From Caryophanales bacterium UBA2753 (lineage in GTDB: Bacteria; Bacillota_I; Bacilli_A; RFN20; CAG-826): a stretch of 64,000 nt of DNA. Every line of letters starts with the position of its first letter. Within the stretch, counting starts at the first letter, position 1. The position numbers and the translations under genes were made by a program. Below are positions 46,204 through 55,692 of the stretch, piece by piece. The stretch covers positions 20,135-84,134 of the forward strand of contig DEJH01000026.1 of the NCBI GenBank assembly GCA_002353275.1, read 5' to 3'. The notes under the pieces were generated by a model, which saw only the letters and a program-made list of their open reading frames with translations, searched no databases and was not told the DNA's origin.

Positions 46204-48657
46204 ATGAAACACAAATCGTTTACAACATTATTTTTATCTGCTGCTTTATTAATAGGGGCACTAACTCCATTTATTCTTCTCTCTAAAAACGAAGTAGTAG
46301 AAGTAAGTGCTGCTCAACATAAAGATAATTTTGATGAATATATTTATAACGGTAATTATTACGACTCAATTACTGAAGAAGGAGAAGGACTTAACGGTAG
46401 TTTAAGACAAGCTTTATCTAGTTATATCCTTCCTAAAGCATGGCCTTCTTATTCAGGAAGTAGTGCCACTTCTTTAGCGGTTCTTTGTCAAGAAGCTGAT
46501 GAAGACCCATCAAATAAAAGCAATATGATTTATTTATACACTCGTGATTCGGTTAAAAAGAACGCTGCGAGTAGTTGGAATAGAGAACATACTTGGCCTA
46601 AAAGCATTTCTGGAGGATGCTGGGGAGAAGGAAAGGCAGGAAGTGACCTTCTTCACCTAAGACCAACATATAACACAGTCAACTCTACAAGAAGCTCGAT
46701 TCCTTTTGGTCAAACTAGTTCTGGAGAAAAGAAAATCTATGAAGGAATGGAATGGGGATATATCGGTTCAAGTGATATCACAGGTAGTAAAGTTGTTATG
46801 CCTTTAGAAAGCGCTAGAGGTGATGTAGCTCGTATTATCATGTATGTTTGGGTTGCTTATAAAAATTATTATAGTAATTTACCTGATGTTACTAAGGTTT
46901 TTGATAGCTATGAAACCATTTTAAAATGGCATATGGAAGATAAACCAGATGAATTAGAAGGACATCGTAATGATGTTAGTGAATCATCTTTACAAAAGAA
47001 TAGAAACCCATTTGTTGATCACCCAGAATATGCTTGGATGATTTTTGGTAATGAAGTAAGTAGTGCTACAAAAGAAGCGTGTAGAGAAGTTTATCCAGGT
47101 AATAGCGCTAAACTCACCTCAATTTCTATTTCTTCTTTACCTACGAAAACTGAATATTATGTTAGTGAAACCTTAGACACTGAAGGAATAAGTGTTATTG
47201 GCTATTACGATGATGGAACATCTAAGGATGTGACTTCTAAATGTACATTCTCTCCTATGGTTATGCCATCAAGTTCATGTACACAAAAAATCACAGTGAC
47301 CTATGGAAGTAAAACCACTTCATTTAATGTCACTGTTAAAGATTATGAACCTGTTGATTTAGTTGGAATCAAATTATCAGTGACTCAAGAGAAAATATAT
47401 GAGAATAGTCAAGTACAACTAAAAGCTATTTATTCTCCATTAAGCACTTATCCTTATCCAACCCTATCTTATTCAAGTAGTAATGTAGATGTCGCTACTA
47501 TCAATTCTAATGGACTTCTTTCAGCCTTAACCCCTGGAGAAAGTACGATTACAGTGACTGCAACTCAAGGAAATATTGTTAAAACTGATTCATTAAAAAT
47601 CGTTGTTAACGAAAAAGATATGCCACGAATTGAAGATATATATGACATGGAAAAAGACGCCACAATCGAATTTTATTGCCAATATCTTGGTAGTTATCCA
47701 AATCAATATAAAGGCATATTTGTGGGTGATGGGGATTACGCTACTATCATTTATGGATATAGTAAACAAATGACTGGTTTAGTTCCTTATAAAACATATT
47801 TTAAAGTAAGTGGAAAAGTTGATATTTACTCAGGCCTATACGAAGTTAAAGATGCCACTATTGAAATTATTGATGATGTGATTGGTAAAGCTCATGTTAA
47901 TCCAGTTACTACCTATGAATTTGATGGTAGTGAAGGAGTTCCTGAAGAAGGAGAAACCGCGGAAGAAAAAGTACATGATCAAAGATTAATCCTTTCTCGT
48001 CCATGTGTTATTGAAGGATCCGTTAAATCTGTCTCTAAAACAATTGAAGCAGGTAATGACACTTCTGTTACTATGACTTTAAGTAATGGGCAAGAAGCGA
48101 TTGTCTTTATAAAAAGGAATTCTGATTTGGATTACACAACTTTAAAAAGCTATTTAGGCACTATTGGTAGTCAAGCTGTTATTAAAGGCTATATTGGAAT
48201 TTATGGCACTTCTTTCCAATTAACGGTGCCAACAATCGTTAAACAAACAGATTCATATACTGCTACTAGTTTTGCTAATGATGTCATTTCTTTAACAAAA
48301 GATATCTGTGCCAATAACGGAGCGACATCAAATAAATTATTATTAATTGACGTTTGGACTGATTTAGAGCTCAATTATTATCCTCAAATGAAACAAGCTC
48401 AAAGAACGATCTTTGCTAACGCTAATGGAGATCAAGAAGGAACTGAAATCGAACAAGGTGCAGCAAGATATGATTATATTGTTGCAAAATATGGTCTAAA
48501 AAACTTCGCTAATAGAGATGTCGAACCATTAAATTTATATTATTTTGATGGAGTTAGTTTAAATAATAATAGTGTTCTAATTGTGATTATAATTATCTCT
48601 ACTATCTCAATTATGAGTGTTACAACCTTACTCGTTTTGAAGAAAAAGAGAAAATAA
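46204..48657 (+). CDS. Secreted, membrane-anchored endonuclease I, multidomain
   Basis: 817 aa from ATG 46204. Signal peptide (MKHKSFTTLFLSAALLIGAL, cleavage near VSAA), then an endonuclease I domain with WNREHTWPKS, DLLHLRP and VNSTRSSIPFG. After it come a Big_3-like domain (about 300-385), a Big_2 domain (LSYSSSNVDVATINSNGLLSALTPGESTITV), a stretch resembling an OB fold (about 480-570), a repeat of similar style, the same helical C-terminal module as the 1971-4166 paralogue, and a TM helix ending LKKKRK. It should degrade extracellular DNA at the membrane surface. Confidence 0.82.
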   Translation: MKHKSFTTLFLSAALLIGALTPFILLSKNEVVEVSAAQHKDNFDEYIYNGNYYDSITEEGEGLNGSLRQALSSYILPKAWPSYSGSSATSLAVLCQEADEDPSNKSNMIYLYTRDSVKKNAASSWNREHTWPKSISGGCWGEGKAGSDLLHLRPTYNTVNSTRSSIPFGQTSSGEKKIYEGMEWGYIGSSDITGSKVVMPLESARGDVARIIMYVWVAYKNYYSNLPDVTKVFDSYETILKWHMEDKPDELEGHRNDVSESSLQKNRNPFVDHPEYAWMIFGNEVSSATKEACREVYPGNSAKLTSISISSLPTKTEYYVSETLDTEGISVIGYYDDGTSKDVTSKCTFSPMVMPSSSCTQKITVTYGSKTTSFNVTVKDYEPVDLVGIKLSVTQEKIYENSQVQLKAIYSPLSTYPYPTLSYSSSNVDVATINSNGLLSALTPGESTITVTATQGNIVKTDSLKIVVNEKDMPRIEDIYDMEKDATIEFYCQYLGSYPNQYKGIFVGDGDYATIIYGYSKQMTGLVPYKTYFKVSGKVDIYSGLYEVKDATIEIIDDVIGKAHVNPVTTYEFDGSEGVPEEGETAEEKVHDQRLILSRPCVIEGSVKSVSKTIEAGNDTSVTMTLSNGQEAIVFIKRNSDLDYTTLKSYLGTIGSQAVIKGYIGIYGTSFQLTVPTIVKQTDSYTATSFANDVISLTKDICANNGATSNKLLLIDVWTDLELNYYPQMKQAQRTIFANANGDQEGTEIEQGAARYDYIVAKYGLKNFANRDVEPLNLYYFDGVSLNNNSVLIVIIIISTISIMSVTTLLVLKKKRK

Positions 48658-48710
48658 TAAATAACATTTATAATTTTTCCTATATCAACGTGCTATAATT
48701 AGCAAAGATT

Positions 48711-50048
48711 ATGGAAATTAAGATTTATAACTCATTAACAAACAAAATTGAAACCTTTATCCCAATTAAAAAAGGAGAAGTTTCAATGTATGTCTGTGGA
48801 CCAACAGTCTATAACTATCCTCATATTGGAAACATGAGACCGGTCGTGGTTTTTGATGTCCTTAGAAAGTTTTTAACATATGTTGGTTATAAAGTGACAT
48901 ACGTCTCTAACTTTACTGATGTTGATGATAAAATCATCAAAGAAGCAAAAAAAGAAAATAAAACTGAAAAAGAATTAACTGAATTCTATATTCAAGAATT
49001 TAAAAAAGCGACTAGAGAAATCGGCAGTGATATCCCTTCAATTACTCCAAAAGTAACCGATTATATTAATAAGATTATTGATTATGTTGATAACCTCGTT
49101 AAAATAGGCGCTGCATATGTGATTGATGGAGATGTCTATTTCAGAGTAAATAAGATAAAAGACTATGGTTCTTTAAGTGGAATCAATATTGATGACTTAA
49201 TTGTCGGAGCAAGAATTGAAGAAAATTCACAAAAAGAATCTCCTCTAGATTTTGCTTTATGGAAGAAAACTAGTGAAGGGATCAATTGGCCTTCACCATG
49301 GGGAAATGGTCGACCAGGCTGGCACACTGAATGCTGCGTGATGATTGATACAATCTTCCCAAATCACTATATAGATATCCATGGTGGTGGATATGATTTA
49401 AAATTCCCACATCACGAAAATGAAATTGCTCAATCAGAAGCAACACATGGTAATAAAATTGCTAAATATTGGATGCATAATGCTTTCATCAATTTTGGTA
49501 ACGAAAAAATGTCTAAGAGCTTAGGTAATGTTATTTACGCTAAAGATATGATCGAAAAATTTGGTGGAGCTGTAACTAGATTATTAATTTTAAGCGCCCA
49601 TTATCGTCAACCTGTGAACTTCACTGATGAGACAGTGGTTGCCGCTACTCAAGAAGTGAATAAAATGGAGATGGTTATTAAACAACTGGCTTTAAAATTA
49701 CAAGTTAATAATGTTGACCTTTCAAAAGGTAAACCAAGTAAAATAGATGGTTTCTTATATGCTTTAGCGGATGATTTGAACACTTCTAACGCTTTAGCGG
49801 AACTATATAATGTAATTAAACTTGCTAATCAAGAAATTAGAAATAAAGATATCGATTTAAATAAGCTCAATGACTATTTTAAGACATTGAATGATATGTT
49901 CATGATTTTAGGTTTAGACATTTCTTATGTCTCTTTAAATGATAACGATCGTGATATTTATCAAAAGTATTTGGAGGCTAAAGCTAACAAAGACTTTGAA
50001 GCTTCTGACAAATATCGTCAACTTTTAATCGACCGCGAGATCATGTAA
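48711..50048 (+). CDS. cysS: Cysteinyl-tRNA synthetase
   Basis: 445 aa (usual about 465). HIGH motif as PHIGN within CGPTVYNYPHIGNMRP; KMSKSLGN; zinc and active-site residues in GWHTECCVM and HGGGYDLKFPHHENEIAQSEA. TATAAT at 48694-48699 is 11 nt before the ATG and no ribosome site is visible, so the leader would be about 4 nt. Order cysS-rlmB-sigH matches Bacillus, with mrnC and yacP missing. Confidence 0.95.
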   Translation: MEIKIYNSLTNKIETFIPIKKGEVSMYVCGPTVYNYPHIGNMRPVVVFDVLRKFLTYVGYKVTYVSNFTDVDDKIIKEAKKENKTEKELTEFYIQEFKKATREIGSDIPSITPKVTDYINKIIDYVDNLVKIGAAYVIDGDVYFRVNKIKDYGSLSGINIDDLIVGARIEENSQKESPLDFALWKKTSEGINWPSPWGNGRPGWHTECCVMIDTIFPNHYIDIHGGGYDLKFPHHENEIAQSEATHGNKIAKYWMHNAFINFGNEKMSKSLGNVIYAKDMIEKFGGAVTRLLILSAHYRQPVNFTDETVVAATQEVNKMEMVIKQLALKLQVNNVDLSKGKPSKIDGFLYALADDLNTSNALAELYNVIKLANQEIRNKDIDLNKLNDYFKTLNDMFMILGLDISYVSLNDNDRDIYQKYLEAKANKDFEASDKYRQLLIDREIM

Positions 50049-50062
50049 AGGGGATAAATGTC

Positions 50063-50782
50063 ATGAAAATAGAAACATCAAACATCATTTTCGGGAGAAA
50101 CCCGGTAAAAGAGGCTTTAAGGGCTAATCGAGTGTCTAAAGTCTACATTTCTAACAATTTTAGCGACAAAAACATCTCTCCTCTTTTGCAAGAAAAGAAA
50201 CCCTATATCAAAGTAATTTCGAATGGGGAGCTTTCTCAAAAAAGTAATGGTGGAGTTCATCAAGGTGTAGTCGCTGAGGTTAAGCCTTATGAATATTTAG
50301 ACTTAGAAGAGATTCTTCGAAGATCGCGTAAAGAGACTGTCCCTATTATCGTGATTTTAGACGGAATTGAAGACACTCATAATTTAGGTGCAATATTAAG
50401 AAGCTGTGATGTTTTTAATGTGACTGGGGTATTAATTCCAAAACATAACCAAGTCCCACTTAATGCGACTGTTGCTAAAGCAAGCGCGGGAGCAATTAAT
50501 TATGTACCTGTTGCCCAAATTGGAAGTATTAATCAAACGATTCAAAAATTAAAAGATAATGGATTTTGGGTTGTTTCTACCGACGGAAACGCCAAAATTG
50601 ACTATAACCAACTTAAGTTTGATTTTCCGACCGCTTTAGTTATTGGAAGCGAAGGTAAAGGTGTTTCTTCTTTGGTGGTTAAAAATAGTGATTATGTGGT
50701 AAAGATTCCACAATACGGCCATGTGAATTCCCTTAACGCTTCTGTAGCGGCAGGAATATTACTCGCCAAGATTAGAAGTTAA
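50063..50782 (+). CDS. rlmB: 23S rRNA (guanosine-2'-O)-methyltransferase RlmB (TrmH family)
   Basis: 239 aa SPOUT enzyme. An N-terminal substrate-binding domain (FGRNPVKEALRANRVSKVYI, SNGGVHQGVVAEV), then the knot domain: DGIEDTHNLGAILRSCDVFNVTGV, KASAGAINYVPV, VIGSEGKGVSSLV and PQYGHVNSLNASVAAGILL. It methylates 23S rRNA G2251 in E. coli numbering. It lies 14 bp after cysS. Confidence 0.92.
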   Translation: MKIETSNIIFGRNPVKEALRANRVSKVYISNNFSDKNISPLLQEKKPYIKVISNGELSQKSNGGVHQGVVAEVKPYEYLDLEEILRRSRKETVPIIVILDGIEDTHNLGAILRSCDVFNVTGVLIPKHNQVPLNATVAKASAGAINYVPVAQIGSINQTIQKLKDNGFWVVSTDGNAKIDYNQLKFDFPTALVIGSEGKGVSSLVVKNSDYVVKIPQYGHVNSLNASVAAGILLAKIRS

Positions 50783-50793
50783 AGATCGTTTTG

Positions 50794-50827
50794 CTGTTAT
50801 TTCTCTCGAAAATGAAAGGAATAACAG
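50794..50827 (+). promoter_or_regulatory. Inverted repeat enclosing the ribosome site of the sigma factor gene
   Basis: CTGTTATT (50794-50801) pairs exactly with AATAACAG (50820-50827). AAAGGA (50815-50820), the only Shine-Dalgarno of the sigma gene, lies at the foot of this loop. The hairpin could tune sigma factor translation. Confidence 0.4.
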
Positions 50828-50830
50828 AAG

Positions 50831-51433
50831 ATGAAAACTCAACTGACTGACGAGCAACTTATCGTCAACTACTTTAATGGGAACCTTTATAACTTCGATA
50901 TCTTAATCAATAGATATAGAAGGAAAGCAAAAAATCTTGCTAGTTCCCTATTACTCAAATTTAAATCCGTAAGTAGCGCTACCTTTGATGACTTAGTCGC
51001 GATTGGACTTAACGCAGTCCATATCGCGATGAAGAATTACAATCATCAAGGTAGTTTTTTTGCTTATTGGAGATTAATTGCCACTAACATGATGATGCAG
51101 GAGATTAAACTCTTTTCTTTAAGTGCGATTACTGGATCATATATCAAGCCTCTATTCATTGATGAAGTTGAAGAATTTGATGCCTCAATCGCTTCTCCAA
51201 GTTTAGATGAAGAGATGTCAAAAGGATTTCTATATGAAAGAGTGATGGAGATACTTAATGACGAAAATAATCAAATCGACCTCATTGATAAGATTGCGTT
51301 TATCTATTATTTAGACGAATATTCTTATACTGAAATCTCTCAAATCTTAGAGCTTAGCTATTATACGACCAGACAAAAAATATCGAGGGTAAGAGAAAAG
51401 GTCGGAAATATTTTGAAACATTCTAAAGAATAA
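50831..51433 (+). CDS. SigH-like RNA polymerase sigma factor
   Basis: 200 aa. Region 2-like N-terminus (EQLIVNYFNGNLYNFDILINRYRRKAKNLASSLL, FDDLVAIGLNAVHIAMKNY, FFAYWRLIATNMMMQEI) and a region 4 HTH (YLDEYSYTEISQILELSYYTTRQKISRVREKV). The sequence is divergent, but position after cysS-rlmB matches Bacillus sigH, the competence and transition-phase sigma. The secreted nucleases would be logical targets if it controls DNA uptake; that is speculation. Confidence 0.75.
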   Translation: MKTQLTDEQLIVNYFNGNLYNFDILINRYRRKAKNLASSLLLKFKSVSSATFDDLVAIGLNAVHIAMKNYNHQGSFFAYWRLIATNMMMQEIKLFSLSAITGSYIKPLFIDEVEEFDASIASPSLDEEMSKGFLYERVMEILNDENNQIDLIDKIAFIYYLDEYSYTEISQILELSYYTTRQKISRVREKVGNILKHSKE

Positions 51434-51446
51434 TCAAAATATCGTG

Positions 51447-51452
51447 TATAAT
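51447..51452 (+). promoter_or_regulatory. -10 box of ecfA1, 7 nt from ATG
   Basis: TATAAT, seven bases, then ATG 51460, without a Shine-Dalgarno. It suggests a leaderless transcript for the ecfA1-ecfA2-ecfT-truA operon. Confidence 0.55.
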
Positions 51453-51459
51453 AGAGCGC

Positions 51460-52281
51460 ATGAAGTGTATTGAAGTTAAAGATCTCACATATTCATATGA
51501 TGAAAATACCCCAGTTCTTAAAGGAATTAGCTTCGATATTGATGTCGGTGAATACGTCTCTATTGTTGGGCATAATGGTTGTGGAAAATCAACATTATGT
51601 AAGCTTTTAATTGGACTACTAGAGAAAAATAGCGGGTCAATAGTGATAAAAGGACAGGAGCTTAATCAAGAGAATTTAACTTCGATTAGGAATAAAATAG
51701 CAACCGTCTTCCAAAACCCTGATAACCAATTTATTGGGGCAACTGTCGAAGATGATATCGCTTTCTCTTTAGAAAATATGAACACTCCACTTAATGAGAT
51801 GACTCAAAAAGTGAAAGAAGCCGCCTCAAAAGTAGGAATGATTGATTATTTAACTAAAGAACCTAGCTATCTTTCTGGTGGTCAAAAGCAAAGAGTGGCA
51901 ATCGCTGACGCTTTGGTAAGAGAGCCAGAAATCTTAATCTTAGATGAAGCAACTAGTATGCTTGATCCAAGTGGAAAAAAAGAAATATTGGATTTGATTT
52001 CTCAAATGAGAAAAGAAAATCCTTCTTTAACTGTGATCTCAATTACTCACGATATTGAAGAATCATATAATAGTGACAGAATCATCTTGTTAGATGAAGG
52101 TAATTTAGTCTTATCTTGCTCACCAAGCGAATTATTTGATAATCGTGAATTAATTAAAAAATATAACCTCACTGTTCCTTTTGTAGTAGAGCTTAAATAT
52201 AAACTTGAAGAGATTGGTTATAAATTTGATCAAAATCCTTCTTTAGAAGAGATAGGAGAGAAATTATGGCAATCAAAATAA
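51460..52281 (+). CDS. ecfA1: ECF transporter ATPase EcfA1
   Basis: 273 aa ABC ATPase: Walker A GHNGCGKST, Q-loop VFQNPDNQFIGATVEDDIAF (ECF-typical), signature LSGGQKQRVAIA, Walker B ILILDEATSMLD. It pairs with EcfA2 to power vitamin or precursor uptake with exchangeable S-components, none of which is in this window. It overlaps ecfA2 by 16 bases. Confidence 0.94.
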   Translation: MKCIEVKDLTYSYDENTPVLKGISFDIDVGEYVSIVGHNGCGKSTLCKLLIGLLEKNSGSIVIKGQELNQENLTSIRNKIATVFQNPDNQFIGATVEDDIAFSLENMNTPLNEMTQKVKEAASKVGMIDYLTKEPSYLSGGQKQRVAIADALVREPEILILDEATSMLDPSGKKEILDLISQMRKENPSLTVISITHDIEESYNSDRIILLDEGNLVLSCSPSELFDNRELIKKYNLTVPFVVELKYKLEEIGYKFDQNPSLEEIGEKLWQSK

Positions 52282-53111
52282 ATAATCTCTCTTTTGTCTA
52301 TATGAAAAAGACTCCTAATGAGACTAAAGCAATTGACGATATTTCTTTAGAAATACCAGAAGGAAAAGTGACAGCGATTATTGGACATACTGGAAGTGGA
52401 AAATCGACTTTAATTCAAACATTTAATGGACTTCTTACCCCTAGTAGTGGAACGGTTGAAATCGATGATTTTGTAATTACAAATAATCCAAAAAAGAATA
52501 AGAAAATTAAGGAATTAAGAAAGAAAGTCTCAATCGTTTTCCAATTCCCAGAATATCAACTATTTGAAGAGACTGTCGAAAAAGATGTCGCCTTCGGTTT
52601 AAAAAACTATGGTTATAAAGAGGAAGATGCTATTAAAGAAGCTCATAACGCCTTAACGGTAGTGGGTTTAGATGAATCATTTTATAAACGTTCTCCTTTC
52701 GAACTTTCAGGAGGAGAAAAGCGTAGAGTAGCGATCGCAGGAATTATTGCTTTAAATCCTGAAATCTTAATTTTAGATGAACCAACTGCAGGCTTAGATC
52801 CTGAAGGAAGTAAAATCATCCTTAACTTAATTAGTAAATTAAACGAAGAAGGTAAAACCATCATTATTGTCACTCATGACATGAATATTGTTTTAAATAA
52901 CAGTGATCACGTCATTGTGATGAATAATGGCAAAATAGCTTTTGAAGGAACTCCAAATAAATTATTTGCTAGTGATGTATCTAATTATTCAATTGATATT
53001 CCGCGATTATTTGAATTCTGTCTTCTTTTAAAAGAGCATAACGTCAATATTGATATCGATAAAATTAAAAATGTTGATGATTTAATTAATCAACTCAAGG
53101 AGCGAAAATGA
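52266..53111 (+). CDS. ecfA2: ECF transporter ATPase EcfA2
   Basis: 281 aa. Walker A GHTGSGKST, Q-loop VFQFPEYQLFEETVEKDVAFG typical of EcfA2, signature LSGGEKRRVAIAG, Walker B LILDEPTAGLDP. It forms the asymmetric ATPase dimer with EcfA1. The stop overlaps the ecfT start (ATGA). Confidence 0.94.
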   Translation: MAIKINNLSFVYMKKTPNETKAIDDISLEIPEGKVTAIIGHTGSGKSTLIQTFNGLLTPSSGTVEIDDFVITNNPKKNKKIKELRKKVSIVFQFPEYQLFEETVEKDVAFGLKNYGYKEEDAIKEAHNALTVVGLDESFYKRSPFELSGGEKRRVAIAGIIALNPEILILDEPTAGLDPEGSKIILNLISKLNEEGKTIIIVTHDMNIVLNNSDHVIVMNNGKIAFEGTPNKLFASDVSNYSIDIPRLFEFCLLLKEHNVNIDIDKIKNVDDLINQLKERK

Positions 53112-53992
53112 ACAACTTAACATTTGGTCGATACGCTCCATTTGATACATGTGTCCATCGTCTTGATCCAAGAACAAAAATCATGATGATGATTCTTTTA
53201 TTAGTCTCAGTCTTCTTAAAAGTTAATTCATGGTCATCAACATTAATCACAAGTGCAGTTTTGTTACTTTTCTTAATTGTTGTTTTATTAATTTCTAGAG
53301 TAAGCTTTGTAAGCTTATTTAAATCTTTAGGAGCGATGTGGCTACTCGTTTTCTTATTAGTGATAATTTATGTATTCATTCCTAATTCAAGCTATAACCC
53401 TAATCATATTGCTTTCTATATCGGCAATTACGGGATTAATTATGACGCTTTTTATCAAAGTGGATATATCATCGTTAGACTTGTGATGATGATTATGATC
53501 ACCATGGTCTTAACTAGCACTACCAAACCAATGGATTTAACATATGCTTTTGAGTGGTATTTAACCCCATTAAAATTAATTAAAGTTCCAGTTCATATCA
53601 TTGCGATGACTTTAAGCATTGCTTTAAGATTTATTCCAACTATCTTAGAAGAAACACAACGAATTATGAAAGCTCAAGCAAGTCGTGGAGTTGATTTTAA
53701 CCATGGTGGATTATTTAAAAGAATTGGAGCGTTAATCTCTTTAATTGTTCCATTATTTGTTTCGGCGATTGGAAGAAGTGAAGAACTTTCTAACGCCATG
53801 GAAGCTCGTGGATATGACCCATATGGAAAAAGAAGTCGATATCGTAAATTGCATTTCGGATTTAATGATTTAGTGGCTTTCTTACTAGTTTTTGCTATTT
53901 TTGGGGCGATTGTCGCCTTAGTGGTAATCGATAAAAACTTCTTTGAAGTGAATTATATTTATTGGATTTTTGGCTTTAATCCAATATTCTAG
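53108..53992 (+). CDS. ecfT: ECF transporter transmembrane subunit EcfT
   Basis: 294 aa with about six to seven TM helices. GRYAPFDTCVHRLDPRTKIMMMILL at the start, and the coupling-helix motifs AQASRGVDF and AMEARGYDP (the two Ala-Arg-Gly boxes that bind the ATPases). Confidence 0.93.
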   Translation: MNNLTFGRYAPFDTCVHRLDPRTKIMMMILLLVSVFLKVNSWSSTLITSAVLLLFLIVVLLISRVSFVSLFKSLGAMWLLVFLLVIIYVFIPNSSYNPNHIAFYIGNYGINYDAFYQSGYIIVRLVMMIMITMVLTSTTKPMDLTYAFEWYLTPLKLIKVPVHIIAMTLSIALRFIPTILEETQRIMKAQASRGVDFNHGGLFKRIGALISLIVPLFVSAIGRSEELSNAMEARGYDPYGKRSRYRKLHFGFNDLVAFLLVFAIFGAIVALVVIDKNFFEVNYIYWIFGFNPIF

Positions 53993-54000
53993 AGGTTATT

Positions 54001-54738
54001 ATGAGACTATTTGCTTCTGTTTATTATAAAGGTACGCGTTACGCGGGTTGGCAAAGACAACCAGATGCGATTACTATCCAACAAGTGATTGAAGAAAAAT
54101 TATCGCAATATTTTAATCGTGAGATCACAATTTATGGAGCAGGAAGAACAGATGCAGGAGTTCACGCTTTCGGTCAAAAATTCCATTTTGATGTCGATGT
54201 TAGTGAACTTGATATTTCTCGTCTACTTTATTCGATTAACATGATGCTCCCAGCAGATATTAAAATCGATGACATTGAAGAAGTTGATGAATCTTTTCAC
54301 GCTCGATTTGATGCCAAAGCAAAGATATATTCATATTCGATTTTATTAGAGTCTAAAGACCCGTTTTTATATGAAACATCATATTTACATCCTTCTCCAA
54401 TTGATATCGATTTATTAAAAGAAGTGTTATCCCACTTTGTGGGAAAACACAACTTTAAAAACTTCACTTCAAAAGAAGAAGATAAAGATAATTTTGTTAG
54501 AGAAATATATAACATCGAAGTTAGTGAAGTCGTTAATCATCTTTTCTACATCACTTTTAGGGGTGAAGGATTTATGAGATATATGATTCGCTTTATTGTT
54601 GGAGAAGCATTAAATATTTGTGAAAAGAATTTAGATCCTAGTGTTGTTGATGAATTATTAGATGAAGCTTCACCAAGGAAAATTGTTTCACATAAAGCCC
54701 CTGCTAACGGATTAGTTTTAGTCGATGTTGAATATTAA
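54001..54738 (+). CDS. truA: tRNA pseudouridine synthase A
   Basis: 245 aa. YKGTRYAGWQRQPDAITIQ, catalytic Asp in GAGRTDAGVHAFGQ, FHARFDAKAKIYSY and the C-terminal FLRYM-like GFMRYMIRFIVG. It modifies positions 38-40 of the tRNA anticodon arm. It lies 8 bp after ecfT, as in Bacillus. Confidence 0.94.
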   Translation: MRLFASVYYKGTRYAGWQRQPDAITIQQVIEEKLSQYFNREITIYGAGRTDAGVHAFGQKFHFDVDVSELDISRLLYSINMMLPADIKIDDIEEVDESFHARFDAKAKIYSYSILLESKDPFLYETSYLHPSPIDIDLLKEVLSHFVGKHNFKNFTSKEEDKDNFVREIYNIEVSEVVNHLFYITFRGEGFMRYMIRFIVGEALNICEKNLDPSVVDELLDEASPRKIVSHKAPANGLVLVDVEY

Positions 54739-54764
54739 TTATTTGATTAGCAACATAGTTGTGA

Positions 54765-54789
54765 TAATATTTTTGACGGATTAGAGGTG
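54765..54789 (+). promoter_or_regulatory. yebC promoter -10 and ribosome site
   Basis: Extended -10 TGaTAATAT (TAATAT at 54765-54770) and AGAGGTG at 54783-54789, 7 nt before ATG 54797. Confidence 0.5.
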
Positions 54790-54796
54790 TAAACAT

Positions 54797-55501
54797 ATGG
54801 GAAGAGCACACGAAGTTAGAGCTAAAGCAATGGCGGCAACCGCTGCTGCTAGAAGCGCATTATTTATGAGAGCCAGTAAAGAAATTTACATGGCTGCTAA
54901 AAGCGGAGTTCCTGATCCAGCTAGTAACTTAGCGTTACGTTCTGCGATTGAAAAATGGAAGGGACAACACGTTACTAAAGACGTTATTGAAAGAGCAATC
55001 CAAAAGGCAAAAGGTGGTTCTGCTGAAAGTTATGAACAAGGTAGATATGAAGCCTTTGGCCCAGGTGGAAGTTTATTCATTATTGATACTTTAACTGATA
55101 ACACTAATCGTGCATTAGTCGAAGTAAGAACTGCAGTCACCAAAAAGGGTGGTCACTTAGGTTCGGTTATCTTCAATTTCACTGAAACTGGTGTCTTTGA
55201 CTTTAACGGCACTAATCGTGATGAAGTTGAAGAAACATTAATTCTTAGCGATGTTGATGTTAGAGAAGTGACTGAAGAAGATGGAATGATTGAAGTTCTT
55301 GTTGAACCTTCAGCCTTTGCTCAAGCTAGAGAAGTTCTTGCTGGAATGGGTGTTACTGAATTTGAAACTGCTGAAATTACTTTCTTAGCAAATGATCCAA
55401 TTGAAATTACCGATCCAGAAGATAGAAGAAAATTTGATGAGTTATGTGAAATGCTCGATGAACTTCAAGACGTTCAAAGCGTTTGCCATAACGTTAAATA
55501 A
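54797..55501 (+). CDS. yebC: YebC/TACO1 family protein
   Basis: 234 aa. Family core: RSALFMRASKEIYMAAKSGVPDPASNLALRSAIEKWKGQHVTKDVIERAIQKAKG, then YEAFGPGGSLFIIDTLTDNTNRA. It resembles the YeeN-type branch. Members act as translation or transcription accessory factors; recent work on relatives links them to translation of difficult, proline-rich stretches. It stands between truA and rplM, with its own promoter and terminator. Confidence 0.88.
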   Translation: MGRAHEVRAKAMAATAAARSALFMRASKEIYMAAKSGVPDPASNLALRSAIEKWKGQHVTKDVIERAIQKAKGGSAESYEQGRYEAFGPGGSLFIIDTLTDNTNRALVEVRTAVTKKGGHLGSVIFNFTETGVFDFNGTNRDEVEETLILSDVDVREVTEEDGMIEVLVEPSAFAQAREVLAGMGVTEFETAEITFLANDPIEITDPEDRRKFDELCEMLDELQDVQSVCHNVK

Positions 55502-55523
55502 TTATTTAACAAGATTGATATAG

Positions 55524-55546
55524 AAGAACCCTAAAGGGTTCTTTTC
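55524..55546 (+). terminator. yebC terminator
   Basis: AAGAACCC (55524-55531), TAAA, GGGTTCTT (55536-55543), then TT. Confidence 0.85.
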
Positions 55547-55587
55547 TATGCAATCTGCTCTATATTTCTTATTTTTAAAAAAATAAA

Positions 55588-55692
55588 TTGATTTCATCAT
55601 TTATTTAATAGTATGATTTTACTCGGCACAAGCCAAAAATAATGAAGTCCCCGGTAAGGAATAAGTTAGTTTGGTAAAGGAGGATTAATTGT
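55588..55692 (+). promoter_or_regulatory. rplM promoter and leader
   Basis: TTGATT (55588-55593), 18-nt spacer, TATGAT (55612-55617). The leader (about 70 nt) has GCCAAA (55632-55637) that can pair with TTTGGT (55670-55675) just before AAAGGAGG (55676-55683). Firmicute rplM genes often have an L13 leader; identity with that Rfam family was not tested. Confidence 0.5.

Noticed and set aside
53108..53992. Substrate-specific (S) component in the ECF operon
   Set aside because: The only membrane protein here has the two Ala-Arg-Gly boxes of EcfT; no S-component gene is adjacent.
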